A DNA stretch of 20,000 nt from Botryococcus braunii (Eukaryota; Chlorophyta; Trebouxiophyceae): positions 40,001 to 60,000 of the forward strand of contig MVGU01001514.1 in the NCBI GenBank assembly GCA_002005505.1, in the 5' to 3' direction. Each line of letters begins with the position of its first letter. Positions within the stretch are counted from its first letter, which is position 1. Positions 1-18,675 of this stretch are shown here, one piece after another. Position numbers and translations under genes: made by a program. The notes under the pieces were generated by a model. The model searched no databases and was not told the origin of the DNA. It saw nothing but the letters and a program-made list of their open reading frames with translations.

Positions 1-729
1 CTGAGTATGATGCGACCCCCAAGGGCTGTTGTTAGACGTATTTTGTTCAGCTGGCAAGCTGCCCATTTACATGCGGCATTGAGGGTCAAGTGAGCCTTCA
101 GAGAGCAAGGATATTAGAACCGGGCCTATGCACCCATGTGTGTGATCCCGTCTATCCTCATTGATGAAGATGTGACGTCTCTCTAAGTTGAAATTGTAGA
201 TTGCAGTTTTGAGTACGAGATCGTCCTCTCTGTAACACCCTTCCCGGGGTCCCCTGGCCCTTTTATTTGGTTGTCTCCCCCCCCCCCCCCTCGCCAGGGC
301 GGGCAAGAGCGCAAAAGTCTAGCCTGGGGGGCGGGAGGATCGACTACCTCTCCTGAGTGTGACTACAAATTTGGGCTTTATGGTACTTTGATGCCCGGTG
401 CGTCGGGTAAAGTGCCCTGGCCGACTCAACCTGCAGTGGACCACGTGGTGGATGCTATAACCCAGGACAGCAGCCCCTAAGAATGTTCATTCAGCCGTGC
501 GCCTGACATCACTTGAATTGGCAGGCATGTTATTAATGTACGACTGGCTACATCAAGAGGTAGCTACCTCTCTATACTGCTTAATGTACGACTGGCTACA
601 TCAAGAGGTAGCTACCTCACTGTAGTGCTTAGCGCCGAAAGTTTTTATTGGTGCAGTTGCCAGCTGCTGTCAAGTAGCTCTTGATCGGCAGTTCTGGCTA
701 ATGGGTTGTGAATACGTCCACATGCCACA
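1..729. other. Non-coding left edge
   Basis: No gene is supported here. The stretch contains a C14 run at 277-290, a 48-base tandem duplication at 533-628, and a 20-base segment at 61-80 (GCCCATTTACATGCGGCATT) that recurs with two mismatches at 2287-2306. Open frames on both strands are short and have no recognisable content. Confidence 0.6.
533..628. repeat. 48-base tandem duplication with a palindrome in each copy
   Basis: Two copies of 48 bases start at 533 and 581. They are identical for about the first 38 bases and differ slightly at the end. Each contains the perfect 14-base palindrome GAGGTAGCTACCTC, at 557-570 and 605-618. Confidence 0.9.
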
Positions 730-2006
730 TCAGCGCGGAGGTTGGCCCCTTGCAACTCCGAATGTTTCACACCTCGGGCGACCATGATCAGCTACACTTC
801 CTCCACGATAGGGAGGCCTTCTGTCCCCCTTGGCCGTCGCGTGGATATCGTGGAGGTCATCTGGATCGATCTCATCTGGGTCGATCTCCTCGAGGCCATC
901 TTTCTGGCCCCTCCAAGCCAGGAAGCAAGCAGGAGGGCCGTGACCAGGCTTTCTACGGATGTCAAAATAAAAACACCGTACACTCCCCTGGGTAGGTAAG
1001 ACAACCATCGGCGAATACCCGCAAAGCGGAGAAAGGTTTGGAACTCGGCGACATGCTGTCTATCGATCATAACCAAGCTGATGATTGCCCAAGCTTGGGA
1101 GAACGCCCACAAGTACAGCCCGATTTCCACTCTAAAACAGAAATTTGCGACCCAGGCACGATCATGAGGATAGCCGTGTCTCGTTTGCGAAGTGGACAAG
1201 TCTTGGGGTTGCAGTCTTAGCTTTAATCGGGTAGCATAATACAATGCACCGAGAAGGATACAGTCTTTGAGCAAGACAACCACGCATATCTCTATTAGAA
1301 GCCGTTCAAAGATCTCGAGTTTTTTGATTTGGAATATGCTTATCCAGAAGAAGAAGTTTGACGTGTCCAGCAGTGACATCAACACTCTGGTGTCCTCTCT
1401 TTTTCCCAGGTACGGCGCTATAAGAGGATGCGTATACCGTGGAATAGTTACAAAATTGCGGTGAAAGTCGTCAGCCCTGGCTCGTGCTATCATTTTAAAC
1501 GATGGCTCCAGACTCCTGGCAAAGTAGAGCATGAACATCCAGTTGATTGCTCCAAAGAGGATCGCTGGGTATACCCGTTTCCAGAATTTCCAAGATGCCC
1601 GGCAGTGGGCCACCAGCTCAGCCCAGCTTAATCGGTTCCTTTGAACTTTTGAACCCTGAGCAAGCCAATACAGGGGTTCAGGACTCGACCACTGCTAGTC
1701 ATCTCATACTTTTCTAATTAATAAGAAGAGGATTGGAGTTCCCAAAATGTCCTGGATCTTAGTCCTGTTTGTAAGTTGCAGAAGTAAGGAAAGGAGGAAC
1801 TAGCTAGTTCCTTCTTTCCGTGCTTCTGATATAGCCCTCTTGATCAAGAGGGTTAGTACTGGCCAGTACTAGCAAACCCATGGGCCCCCCTCCCGACATC
1901 GGCACTTGCAGTCATGATCACGAGGACCAATGTCTTCTCGAAGGAGGTCCTGGGCCGGCCCGTAGGGGTCTATCTGCTTTAGGACATTGCTTGATCGAGT
2001 AGGCAT
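730..2006 (-). CDS. Probable two-exon gene, unrecognised multi-pass membrane protein
   Basis: Exon 1 is 2006-1878 (MPTRSSNVLKQIDPYGPAQD..., a CKCRC cluster) and exon 2 is 1691-730. The join is TGG|GTTTGC with acceptor AGCAG|TGG, phase 0. Exon 2 stays open for about 300 codons. It has about five hydrophobic segments: AILFGAINWMFMLYFA; NFFFWISIFQI; IEICVVVLLKDCILLGALYY; GLYLWAFSQAWAIISLVMI; and VFILTSVESLVTALLLASWL. The uninterrupted frame ends at 792. Restoring one G in the run at 908-911 (C on the plus strand) moves the frame into an acidic tail, EEIDPDEIDPDDL, ending at 730. I do not recognise the family. The start at 2006 is the first in-frame ATG, but further exons upstream are possible. 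Membrane location is inferred only from hydrophobicity. Confidence is moderate because the large frame is plainly non-random, while the exon 1 link rests on phase and splice sites alone. Confidence 0.5.
1779..1828. repeat. Near-perfect 50-base inverted repeat without spacer
   Basis: The arms are 25 bases each and meet at 1803/1804. The inner 18 bases (1795-1812, AGGAACTAG and its complement) are perfect, and 22 of 25 positions pair overall; a G-T faces at 1794/1813. It lies in the proposed intron of the membrane-protein gene. Confidence 0.88.
1835..1852. repeat. Perfect 18-base palindrome
   Basis: CCCTCTTGATCAAGAGGG is its own reverse complement. It starts seven bases after the 50-base inverted repeat and is followed after one base by another 18-base palindrome. 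Confidence 0.95.
1854..1871. repeat. Perfect 18-base palindrome
   Basis: TAGTACTGGCCAGTACTA is its own reverse complement. It lies close to the proposed donor site of the membrane-protein gene (GT at 1877-1876 on the minus strand). Confidence 0.95.
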
Positions 2007-2131
2007 GGAGCAGTTCACATGAAACACACTGGCACATACATATTCAAGTTGGTACCACGATTGAAAAATGCATTGCGTTCTGCCTTGCACTACAAGAGTA
2101 TGTGCACACGGTACAGTTCGAGCTCTACCAA

Positions 2132-2155
2132 GCCATAAGCCATATGGCTTATGGC
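2132..2155. repeat. Perfect 24-base palindrome
   Basis: The arm GCCATAAGCCAT (2132-2143) is followed directly by its reverse complement. A GCACGTGC element with a CACGTG core follows within a few bases. Confidence 0.95.
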
Positions 2156-2329
2156 GTGCACGTGCTTTTGTATTGCAAGGCGTAGCGCAGTGCATTTCGT
2201 AACGCTCTCAATTTAACTTGATAAGATATATGTGTAGATAGCAAATACATATGCGCACGGCAAGCACCATCAGATGCTTGTACCAAGCCCATTTACATGT
2301 GGCACTGATCATGTGATGTCATTATAGTG

Positions 2330-2359
2330 ACAGTAGATCGGTAATTACCGATCTACTGT
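2330..2359. repeat. Perfect 30-base palindrome
   Basis: The arm ACAGTAGATCGGTAA (2330-2344) is followed directly by its exact reverse complement TTACCGATCTACTGT (2345-2359). It is the longest perfect palindrome I found in the window. Confidence 0.97.
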
Positions 2360-2366
2360 ATCGTGA

Positions 2367-2388
2367 CAGGGCCCTGCTGACGTCAGCA
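2367..2388. repeat. Two overlapping palindromes, one with a TGACGTCA core
   Basis: CAGGGCCCTG (2367-2376) overlaps TGCTGACGTCAGCA (2375-2388). The second contains TGACGTCA at 2378-2385, which is the classical full bZIP/CRE site. Whether it is bound is unknown. Confidence 0.9.
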
Positions 2389-2752
2389 AGAGGCAGGCGT
2401 AAATGAAGAAACAAATGTAGCTGCTTTTACATATTTTTGTGATTCCTACAGCATGTATCCGTTTCACTGTATCCATATTCGAGATCCTACTAAGCTTTTA
2501 GAAGATCTTCAATTGAGAAAAGTGGTTGACTAGTGTAGACAGTACTGTTAGCTAGCTAATAGGATATGCTTCACTTTTCATCAAATTTGCTAACCTTCAC
2601 TCTTTAAAGGAAGGAACATCCATTGCATATGCATACAAGTTTCAATCTACAGTGTCCACTCGGGCTTACAAGGATATGCATACGACATTTAACCTGTGTG
2701 CTGCTTGTGAACAGATGCACAAGTTTTCAGACAGGGACGGCAATGTGCACTT

Positions 2753-2848
2753 GGCCAACTGCACATTTGCAATTTAGATGGGGCAATTGCCCTTTAGATA
2801 GGCCAGCTGCACATTGCATTTTAGATGGGCCAATCGCAATTACCCACG
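2753..2848. repeat. 48-base imperfect tandem repeat, two copies
   Basis: Copies begin at 2753 and 2801 with GGCCAACTGCACATTTGCA and GGCCAGCTGCACATTGCAT. The first copy contains the perfect palindrome GGGCAATTGCCC at 2781-2792. The period equals that of the duplication at 533. Confidence 0.75.
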
Positions 2849-2919
2849 GTGATGCGGTACAATTTTGGGTCCTAGTAAACAGGCAGGATGTCTGGATAGG
2901 CCCACTCACTGTTTTTGTT

Positions 2920-3106
2920 CTAGAATACGGCAGGAAGAGGACCATCCGGAAGAGGACCTCGATCAGATCCCAACACCAGTAGAGGCAGTAAGCGCAGATT
3001 GTCTTGCAGCAATTGTAGCATATCTTGCCGAAGTTGCGGCCTAACTTGCTCCAGAACGCAAGTATCGACGTCCGTGTCGACATGGAAAATGGTTTGTGAA
3101 AATTGC
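2920..3106 (-). other. Possible orphan exon, amphipathic helix
   Basis: On the minus strand, an open stretch follows an AG at about 3107 and ends in a TAG at 2920-2922. It reads VDTDVDTCVLEQVRPQLRQD and then continues as a leucine-rich amphipathic helix (MLQLLQDNLRLLPLL). A possible donor, CTACTG|GTGTTG, lies inside it. It could be a 5' exon of the membrane-protein gene, but its phase does not match the exon at 2006, so I cannot join them. No family recognised; it may be chance. Confidence 0.2.
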
Positions 3107-3829
3107 TTGGAGTGTCGTTGAATTTGTCAAACCTGAACAGTCCTTCCTCTGCTCTATATGTATTCAACACGGTATACATAGGATCTTATTTTATTACACA
3201 ATCTACATCCTCTAAGTTTACACATTTTGTTGAAGCACAAACGCTCAATACGAAAAAATCCAACTTGCAAACCTGCAGGATGTCGTTTTTGAATAGTAGC
3301 TAGGAAACAGGTACAACGGTCAAGTAGCGCAAGTTTGCAGTTTTTGATCCCAAGGCCACGCTGGTGCTCCACACATCCGCGCGTGCAGGATGACAAAGGC
3401 TTGCTTCCGAAGGGACTCTTTCAGTTATAGTACAGTTAAATAATCAATAGTACTCCAAATTCACAAGATTTGCCAAGGGCTGTACTTCTTCGGGGCTGAC
3501 CGGCAGGACAGAGGTCCGGTACAAGGATTGACCCCAAGGAACCAGAAACGACCTTGGTTTGCACACACTCAAAATTAAGATGAATTTACGATGAATATTG
3601 AATAGTACGGCATATGAGCCGGCCGAAGGGTCTTCTACAGTATGGTTCGTTTTGGGTATGATCCCGTTTGGGGTTGACAAGGAGCATTCCACCAAACCCT
3701 GGACATACGTATCAAAGCAAAAAAGAATGAAATGTCATAATTGCATCGGTGGTGAGCAATGTCCGGCTTAAGGACCCGAAGCTAAGGTCCGACAACGACG
3801 GCTAGACATTGCCGGACGGCTCCCGTTCG

Positions 3830-3969
3830 ACTGAGTGCCACTCAGTATCGACAGGGACCCCGGCTGGGGTACTGTTGACACTGTCAACTGACAGGTGGTG
3901 GTTTCCAGTACCGTGGCGACAGGCGGAGAAATTTCCAGTAACGTGGCCAAGAAGTTCTTGGCAAGAACT
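3830..3969. repeat. Cluster of short hairpin-forming inverted repeats
   Basis: Inverted repeats with tiny loops follow each other: ACTGAGTG-C-CACTCAGT (3830-3846), ACCCC-GGCT-GGGGT (3857-3870), GTTGAC-ACT-GTCAAC (3874-3888), CTGTCA-AC-TGACAG (3881-3894), GCCAAGAA-G-TTCTTGGC (3946-3962) and AGTTCTTG-G-CAAGAACT (3953-3969). The last two overlap, so they are mutually exclusive hairpins. Confidence 0.85.
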
Positions 3970-4105
3970 CTTTTTTCCAACTGCTAAGCCTGCCGCCACT
4001 TTGTGAGATTGGAAGCCCCTCTCTTTATGGTGGAAACAATATGGGGAGTGGATCGTCTTTTAATCGTCCTACGCTGCACAATTTGCACATTATCCTCTCA
4101 AGTTT

Positions 4106-4210
4106 TTACAATTCCCCAGGGGCTGACCTGTGCATTGTCAGCTTCCAATAATTCCCAGTGGCAGCCACAGCCCGCAGGGCCTTGCGAGCCTCCCGCATGT
4201 ACGTGATGTC
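4106..4210 (-). other. Possible orphan exon, GC-rich
   Basis: An open minus-strand stretch follows a good acceptor (CCGTTCCAG|GAC). It reads DITYMREARKALRAVAATG, then NYWKLTMHR, and is more GC-rich than its surroundings. A CACAG|GTCAGC donor lies before the TAA at 4106-4108. No partner exon or family was recognised. It is recorded only because composition and splice signals coincide. Confidence 0.18.
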
Positions 4211-4270
4211 CTGGAACGGATGGCAAGCAGACCATTGCACATGGAGAAGTCGTTGCCAATGAATCCTCCA

Positions 4271-4388
4271 TCTCCCCGTGCAGTGCAACGATTGTACAGT
4301 GCCAACAAATGCTTTATTTTCCCGTAGAGTGGCGTGACTGTACAGTGGCAAGGAATGGTATATCTCCCCGTGCAGTGCAGCGACTGTG
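4271..4388. repeat. Short repeat, copies 92 bases apart
   Basis: TCTCCCCGTGCAGTGCAACG at 4271 recurs with one or two changes at 4363 (TCTCCCCGTGCAGTGCAGCG), each followed by a TTG/CTG context and a nearby GTACAGTG. It looks like an old local duplication without coding content. Confidence 0.6.
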
Positions 4389-5054
4389 AACACGTCGTAG
4401 CTGCCCAAAACGTAGGGCTGCAGGTGACAGGAAGCCAGAGGACAATGCGAGACGGGCATGTGCAGCTGGTCGAGAAGGCAACAGTGGAACGACTTGGACT
4501 TGCTCTACTTCATTTTAATGGCCCCAGCAAAGAGTTGCAGTGGAAGGGAAAGAGACGAGAAGCCAGCCCTGATCATTCAACATAACGGACAAGATGCGCA
4601 CTGTGCTGGCAACAATAATTGCACGAGTGCGTCACCCCGCCGCACGGCGCACTCAATCATGCTTGTTCGGAGCCCCTGCTATATCTCCTTGCCGAAGCTG
4701 TCCAAAATAGCCCAAGAGGACCCTATTGTCCGAATGCGACCCATGCACTCCCCTCTAGGCCTTGCAAGTTGCAACGCCAAGCGTCCCATGTAGATAGTAG
4801 ACACCCTTATTGTGGACACGTTTCCGACAACGCCTACCAAGCTCTACTGTAATGAATATTTTATTCAATTACCGGTGCTCGAACCTTTGCGATCCTCCAC
4901 CACGGTGGTTCCAACCTCATTGGGGCGGCATCCAGGTCCACCACATGCGGCGTCATCGGGCAAACCCGGAAAAACATCAAGGAATGCTCTGAAACCCTTG
5001 CTTTTCATCCTGACCCTTCATCTCAACCCTCGGAAACCCTTGTGTTACATTTAC

Positions 5055-5147
5055 GCTGCCTGGATGTATATTGCCTTAAATGTACATTGCCTGAATTCAG
5101 ACTTTAATGCTGCCTCGATGTATATTGCCTTAAATGTACATTGCCTA
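5055..5147. repeat. 54-base tandem duplication downstream of NAT9
   Basis: The segment starting GCTGCCTGGATGTATATTGC at 5055 recurs at 5109 with one change over about 37 bases. It lies just past the NAT9 stop codon and so may fall in its 3' untranslated region. A TGTAA on the minus strand (5049-5045) would be a polyadenylation signal if the host is a green alga. Confidence 0.85.
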
Positions 5148-5152
5148 AATTA

Positions 5153-7639
<2,487 letters not shown>

Positions 7640-8247
7640 AATCAAACTTTACAGACAAAGTCGCCGAATATATGGCTATGCAGATTGCACACACACTTTT
7701 TGCAGTTACAATTCATTTGTTTGTGAAACCGCGACAATGCATATGACCGTTTGCCACGCAGGGCATTCACTTCTCAAAATGTTTTTCGCATGACTTTGCA
7801 TAGAGACAAGAAGATGCGTCCATTACATCTCATTCGCCCACAAACGCACTTGCATTATCACAACAACATAAAACAGGGATTGGGGAACAGGGATGTGACA
7901 TCCCGGATGTCCGTCATGCTCGATCTGTTGATGCATCAGTGGTAATCTCAGGAAGGAAGTACAGGAAAATCTTCCTTGCATGGACTATGTCTGTCCACAT
8001 GGGCTCCACGTTGCCGTCCACGTACATGTTGTGCGCCACTCAATTGCGGGAAAGGTCGATTGCACCCAAGACTGCCTACCTGTTACCCTGTCCCAAAAAC
8101 AACTTACTCTGCACAAAGAACTTATTTTTTTCATGCGATCTCCACTATTGGAACGATGACCAGGCGTCGGGCTGTCCAAGAAATCGTGTCAGCGAGGGAT
8201 CCTAGTCCGCGGGAGAGAACGCCTTTCAGACAAAGCGGGTTGATCAG
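7640..8247. promoter_or_regulatory. Shared intergenic region of the divergent NAT9 and F-box/LRR genes
   Basis: This 608-base gap separates the two outward-facing start codons, so both promoters and 5' untranslated regions should lie here unless non-coding 5' exons exist. I see no clear core promoter. A TATA-like CATATATT on the minus strand (about 7675-7668) is only some 30 bases from the NAT9 ATG. Open frames here are short and unconvincing. Confidence 0.55.
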
Positions 8248-16247
<8,000 letters not shown>

Positions 16248-17475
16248 CTGAAGTCTGAGGTCGATTGCTTTTCAGGGGCTCATACTTGACACGTGTGTGG
16301 CAGTGTGGCAGCAGCGTGTAACATAGATTTGCAAAGGGCGAATGGGGAGGCTGCATGCATTAGCCTCCTTGCAGTTTGCGTTCATCCGCACGGGCCTCAA
16401 GCTTGATAGCGTATGACAAGAAAGTTTACAGATCACGATGGTGATTGCAATTGCGATTGTCAGAGCAATTACTTTCTATCTAGAAGACACGTCTGTGGCT
16501 ACTTCGATTAGATATGGTTGCTCTTCTTTAAAGAAGGGCATGTATGTGGTACACTTATCACCCTCCAGAAAGGGCGCAGAGCTGCCTTAGAGACATATCT
16601 GAGATTTGGCTATCGTGTACCAGCAAATATTCGTACTTTGGGCCCAGGCATCTCACAAAGGCTGCTGGTGCCTGCTGAGCCTTGACTGGCGTTGTCAGCC
16701 TGTAGCAAAAGGGACGAATCCGTGTACCAGTGTGTTGGACACATTCTTGTGCGGGTTGGGTATATGCTTTAACTTTATACTTAAGAAAGGGGGATTGTCC
16801 GGGACACTGTCAGGGCTACAAACTGGCCAAACGACCAGATGAAGAAGCAGGTTGAAGGTGGAAGAAGTTAAATTGTGGAAGAAGTTCAAATTATTTTTGG
16901 CAATGGTAGGTACGCTCGAGGGAACGCCAACTTTGTGTCGGGTCACTTATTGCGAAGTACAGTTCGAGCGGAACCCTTGGGGTCACCTTGCTGCTACAGA
17001 TTCTGGCAGGGTTGAGGATAAAGTCTTTCTGCACTGCTTACCATGAACACCCCGAGGAGACCGAAGAGTGGCTTGTCTCTCGAATGTGCCTAGATTGTTG
17101 TTGTTCTTGCTGTTGTTTTCTTGTTTGTTTTTTTTCCCCTGCTAAGTGTGCCCTTTGCCCCATCGCGCAGGAGTTTAGTTACGCTGTGACGAAGTTGGTG
17201 GCTGCACGGGAGTCTCTGTGCTGCTCCCAAATGTACGATAATTGGGCCCAAATTTTTGACGTTGGCCTAGTAGCTATTGCCAAGCTCTGTGACATATGCA
17301 CATGGCATCTGCTGTAACAAGCACTTTTCTTGGGTGGGTTGAGACTTGTGACGGTTGTCTCAATGTTTGTCAAAGATCTCTCTTTGTCGGTGTATAACAG
17401 ACAGTAGTAGACGGGCCCTGCGGACATGCCTGTGGTCCACAAGTTGTCTTCCATGCATTAGTTCGCGCGCCCGCA
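16248..17475. other. Region downstream of the F-box/LRR gene, no supported gene
   Basis: Holds the presumed 3' untranslated region, a 14-base palindrome CTTCTTTAAAGAAG (16523-16536) and a T/G-rich stretch at about 17098-17146 ending in a good acceptor (GCGCAG at 17170). The open frame after that acceptor (EFSYAVTKLVAARESL...) has no recognisable domain and its phase would also fit exon 12 of the F-box/LRR gene. Confidence 0.5.
16317..16321 (+). terminator. Possible polyadenylation signal TGTAA of the F-box/LRR gene
   Basis: TGTAA lies 70 bases after the stop codon at 16247. It is the usual poly(A) signal in green algae; in other lineages the motif would mean nothing. The host is not established, so this is tentative. 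Confidence 0.2.
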
Positions 17476-17493
17476 CAGACACACACCCACCCA

Positions 17494-17530
<37 letters not shown>

Positions 17531-17583
17531 GCACGCGCGCGCGCGCGCACACGCACACGCACACGCACACGCACACGCACACG

Positions 17584-17668
<85 letters not shown>
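17476..17668 (+). repeat. (CA)n with CG-containing core, about 190 bases
   Basis: CA repeats surround ACGCACGCGCGCGCGCGCAC and (ACACGC)n at about 17525-17588. Unlike the other tracts it is outside any gene I can model. Confidence 0.97.
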
Positions 17669-17974
17669 ACCTATGCGCACAGAAAGACCTAGAAGGCTTT
17701 GCATTTTATGGTGCAACCCGGGACAGTCCATGATGCCAAATGGTGAACACGGTTCTGCAATCAATATAGCACGCTCAAGCTTGAACATGTACGGAACAGT
17801 AATTTTGTAAAGAATCACTGTTCCAACGAATAGCTAAATATCACAAAAACATAAAACACGAAAGGAGAAGAAGAAGAGAAAGAAGAAGAGGAAGAAGACG
17901 AAGAACATCTGGTGAGCTGATGAGTAGCTAAGGACTCGCAGTCTACAGGTTAGGAAGGCGGTCTCTTGAACGGG
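17669..17974. other. Intergenic, with an AAG-rich purine tract
   Basis: The only notable content is an imperfect GAA/AAG tract at 17861-17907. No gene is supported. Confidence 0.6.
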
Positions 17975-18675
17975 GAATGAGATTTCCCGCATGACCTTCC
18001 CTGGCCAAGTTCAAAAATGCCTATATGCCTATACAGGCAAGCCCACCAAATGCCACGGAGGATGAGATTTCCCACTTAGCCCTCCGTGGGCAAGTTCAAC
18101 ACTGCATGTATGCCTATACAGACAAACCCACCAGATGCCACGGAGGATGAGATTTGCCACCTGACCTTCCATGGGGAAATTCAACAATGCATATGTGCCT
18201 ATACAGGCAAGCCCGCCAAATGCGTCGGAGGATGAGATTCCCACATGATCCTCCATGGGCAGTTCAACATTTGCACATACGCCTATACAGGCAAGCCCAC
18301 CAAATGCTACGGACAACGAGCCCCTCCGTGGGCAATTTCAACCGTGCATATATGCCTAAACAGGCAAGCCCACCAAATGCCACGCAGAATGGGATTTCCC
18401 ACATGACCCGCCATGGGCAAGCTCAAACTTGCATATATGCCTACACAGGCGAGCCCACTAAGTGCCACGGACAATGAGATTTCCCACATGACCCTTCATG
18501 GACAAGTTCAACATTGCACATATGCCTATACAGGCAAGTCCACCAAATGCCACGGATATTGACATATCTTTAAATTACCCTCCACGGGCAAGTTCAACAC
18601 TGCATATGTGCCTGTACAGGCAAGACCACCAAATGCCACGGAGAATGACATTTCCAACATGACGGTCACGTCATG
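17975..18675. repeat. 85-base minisatellite, about eight copies
   Basis: The marker block GCCCACCAAATGCCACGGA or a variant starts at 18041, 18126, 18211, 18295, 18368, 18453, 18538 and 18624. Spacings are 85, 85, 84, 73, 85, 85 and 86. Each copy also has GAGATTTCCCACATGACCCT, then GGGCAAGTTCAACA, then TATGCCTATACAGGCAAG. The fifth interval lost about 12 bases. Because 85 is not a multiple of three, the frames change between copies, so the open frames crossing it are not proteins. Copies are clearly diverged. Confidence 0.95.

Larger units (their letters stand above)
2007..5152. other. Gene-poor stretch between membrane-protein gene and NAT9
   Basis: No complete gene is supported. The stretch holds the palindromes at 2132-2388, a 48-base imperfect tandem repeat at 2753-2848, a hairpin cluster at 3830-3969, two possible orphan exons, a 92-base-spaced repeat near 4271/4363, and a 54-base duplication at 5055-5147. 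Open frames elsewhere are short and unlike any family I know. Confidence 0.5.

Noticed and set aside
3444..3695. 83-codon minus-strand frame
   Set aside because: No recognisable domain, no supporting splice sites and an AT-rich non-coding look.
17171..17317. Final exon of the F-box/LRR gene after the strong acceptor at 17170
   Set aside because: Phase fits, but the peptide lacks the LRR pattern, while the exon at 16035 starts with the VT(S/N)xEAL-like pattern of exon 12 and is closer.
17355..17818. Open frames with Thr-His or Cys-Val runs
   Set aside because: They are produced by the (CA)n repeat and appear on both strands. The same holds for the frames at 11749-12112 and 15291-15983.
18029..18489. 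Repeat-containing open frames across the minisatellite
   Set aside because: The period of 85 is not divisible by three, so successive copies are read in different frames, and the peptide is not a repeat protein.
17975..18675. CRISPR-like array
   Set aside because: The 85-base units are diverged along their whole length, with no constant repeat plus unique spacer pattern, and the context is eukaryotic.
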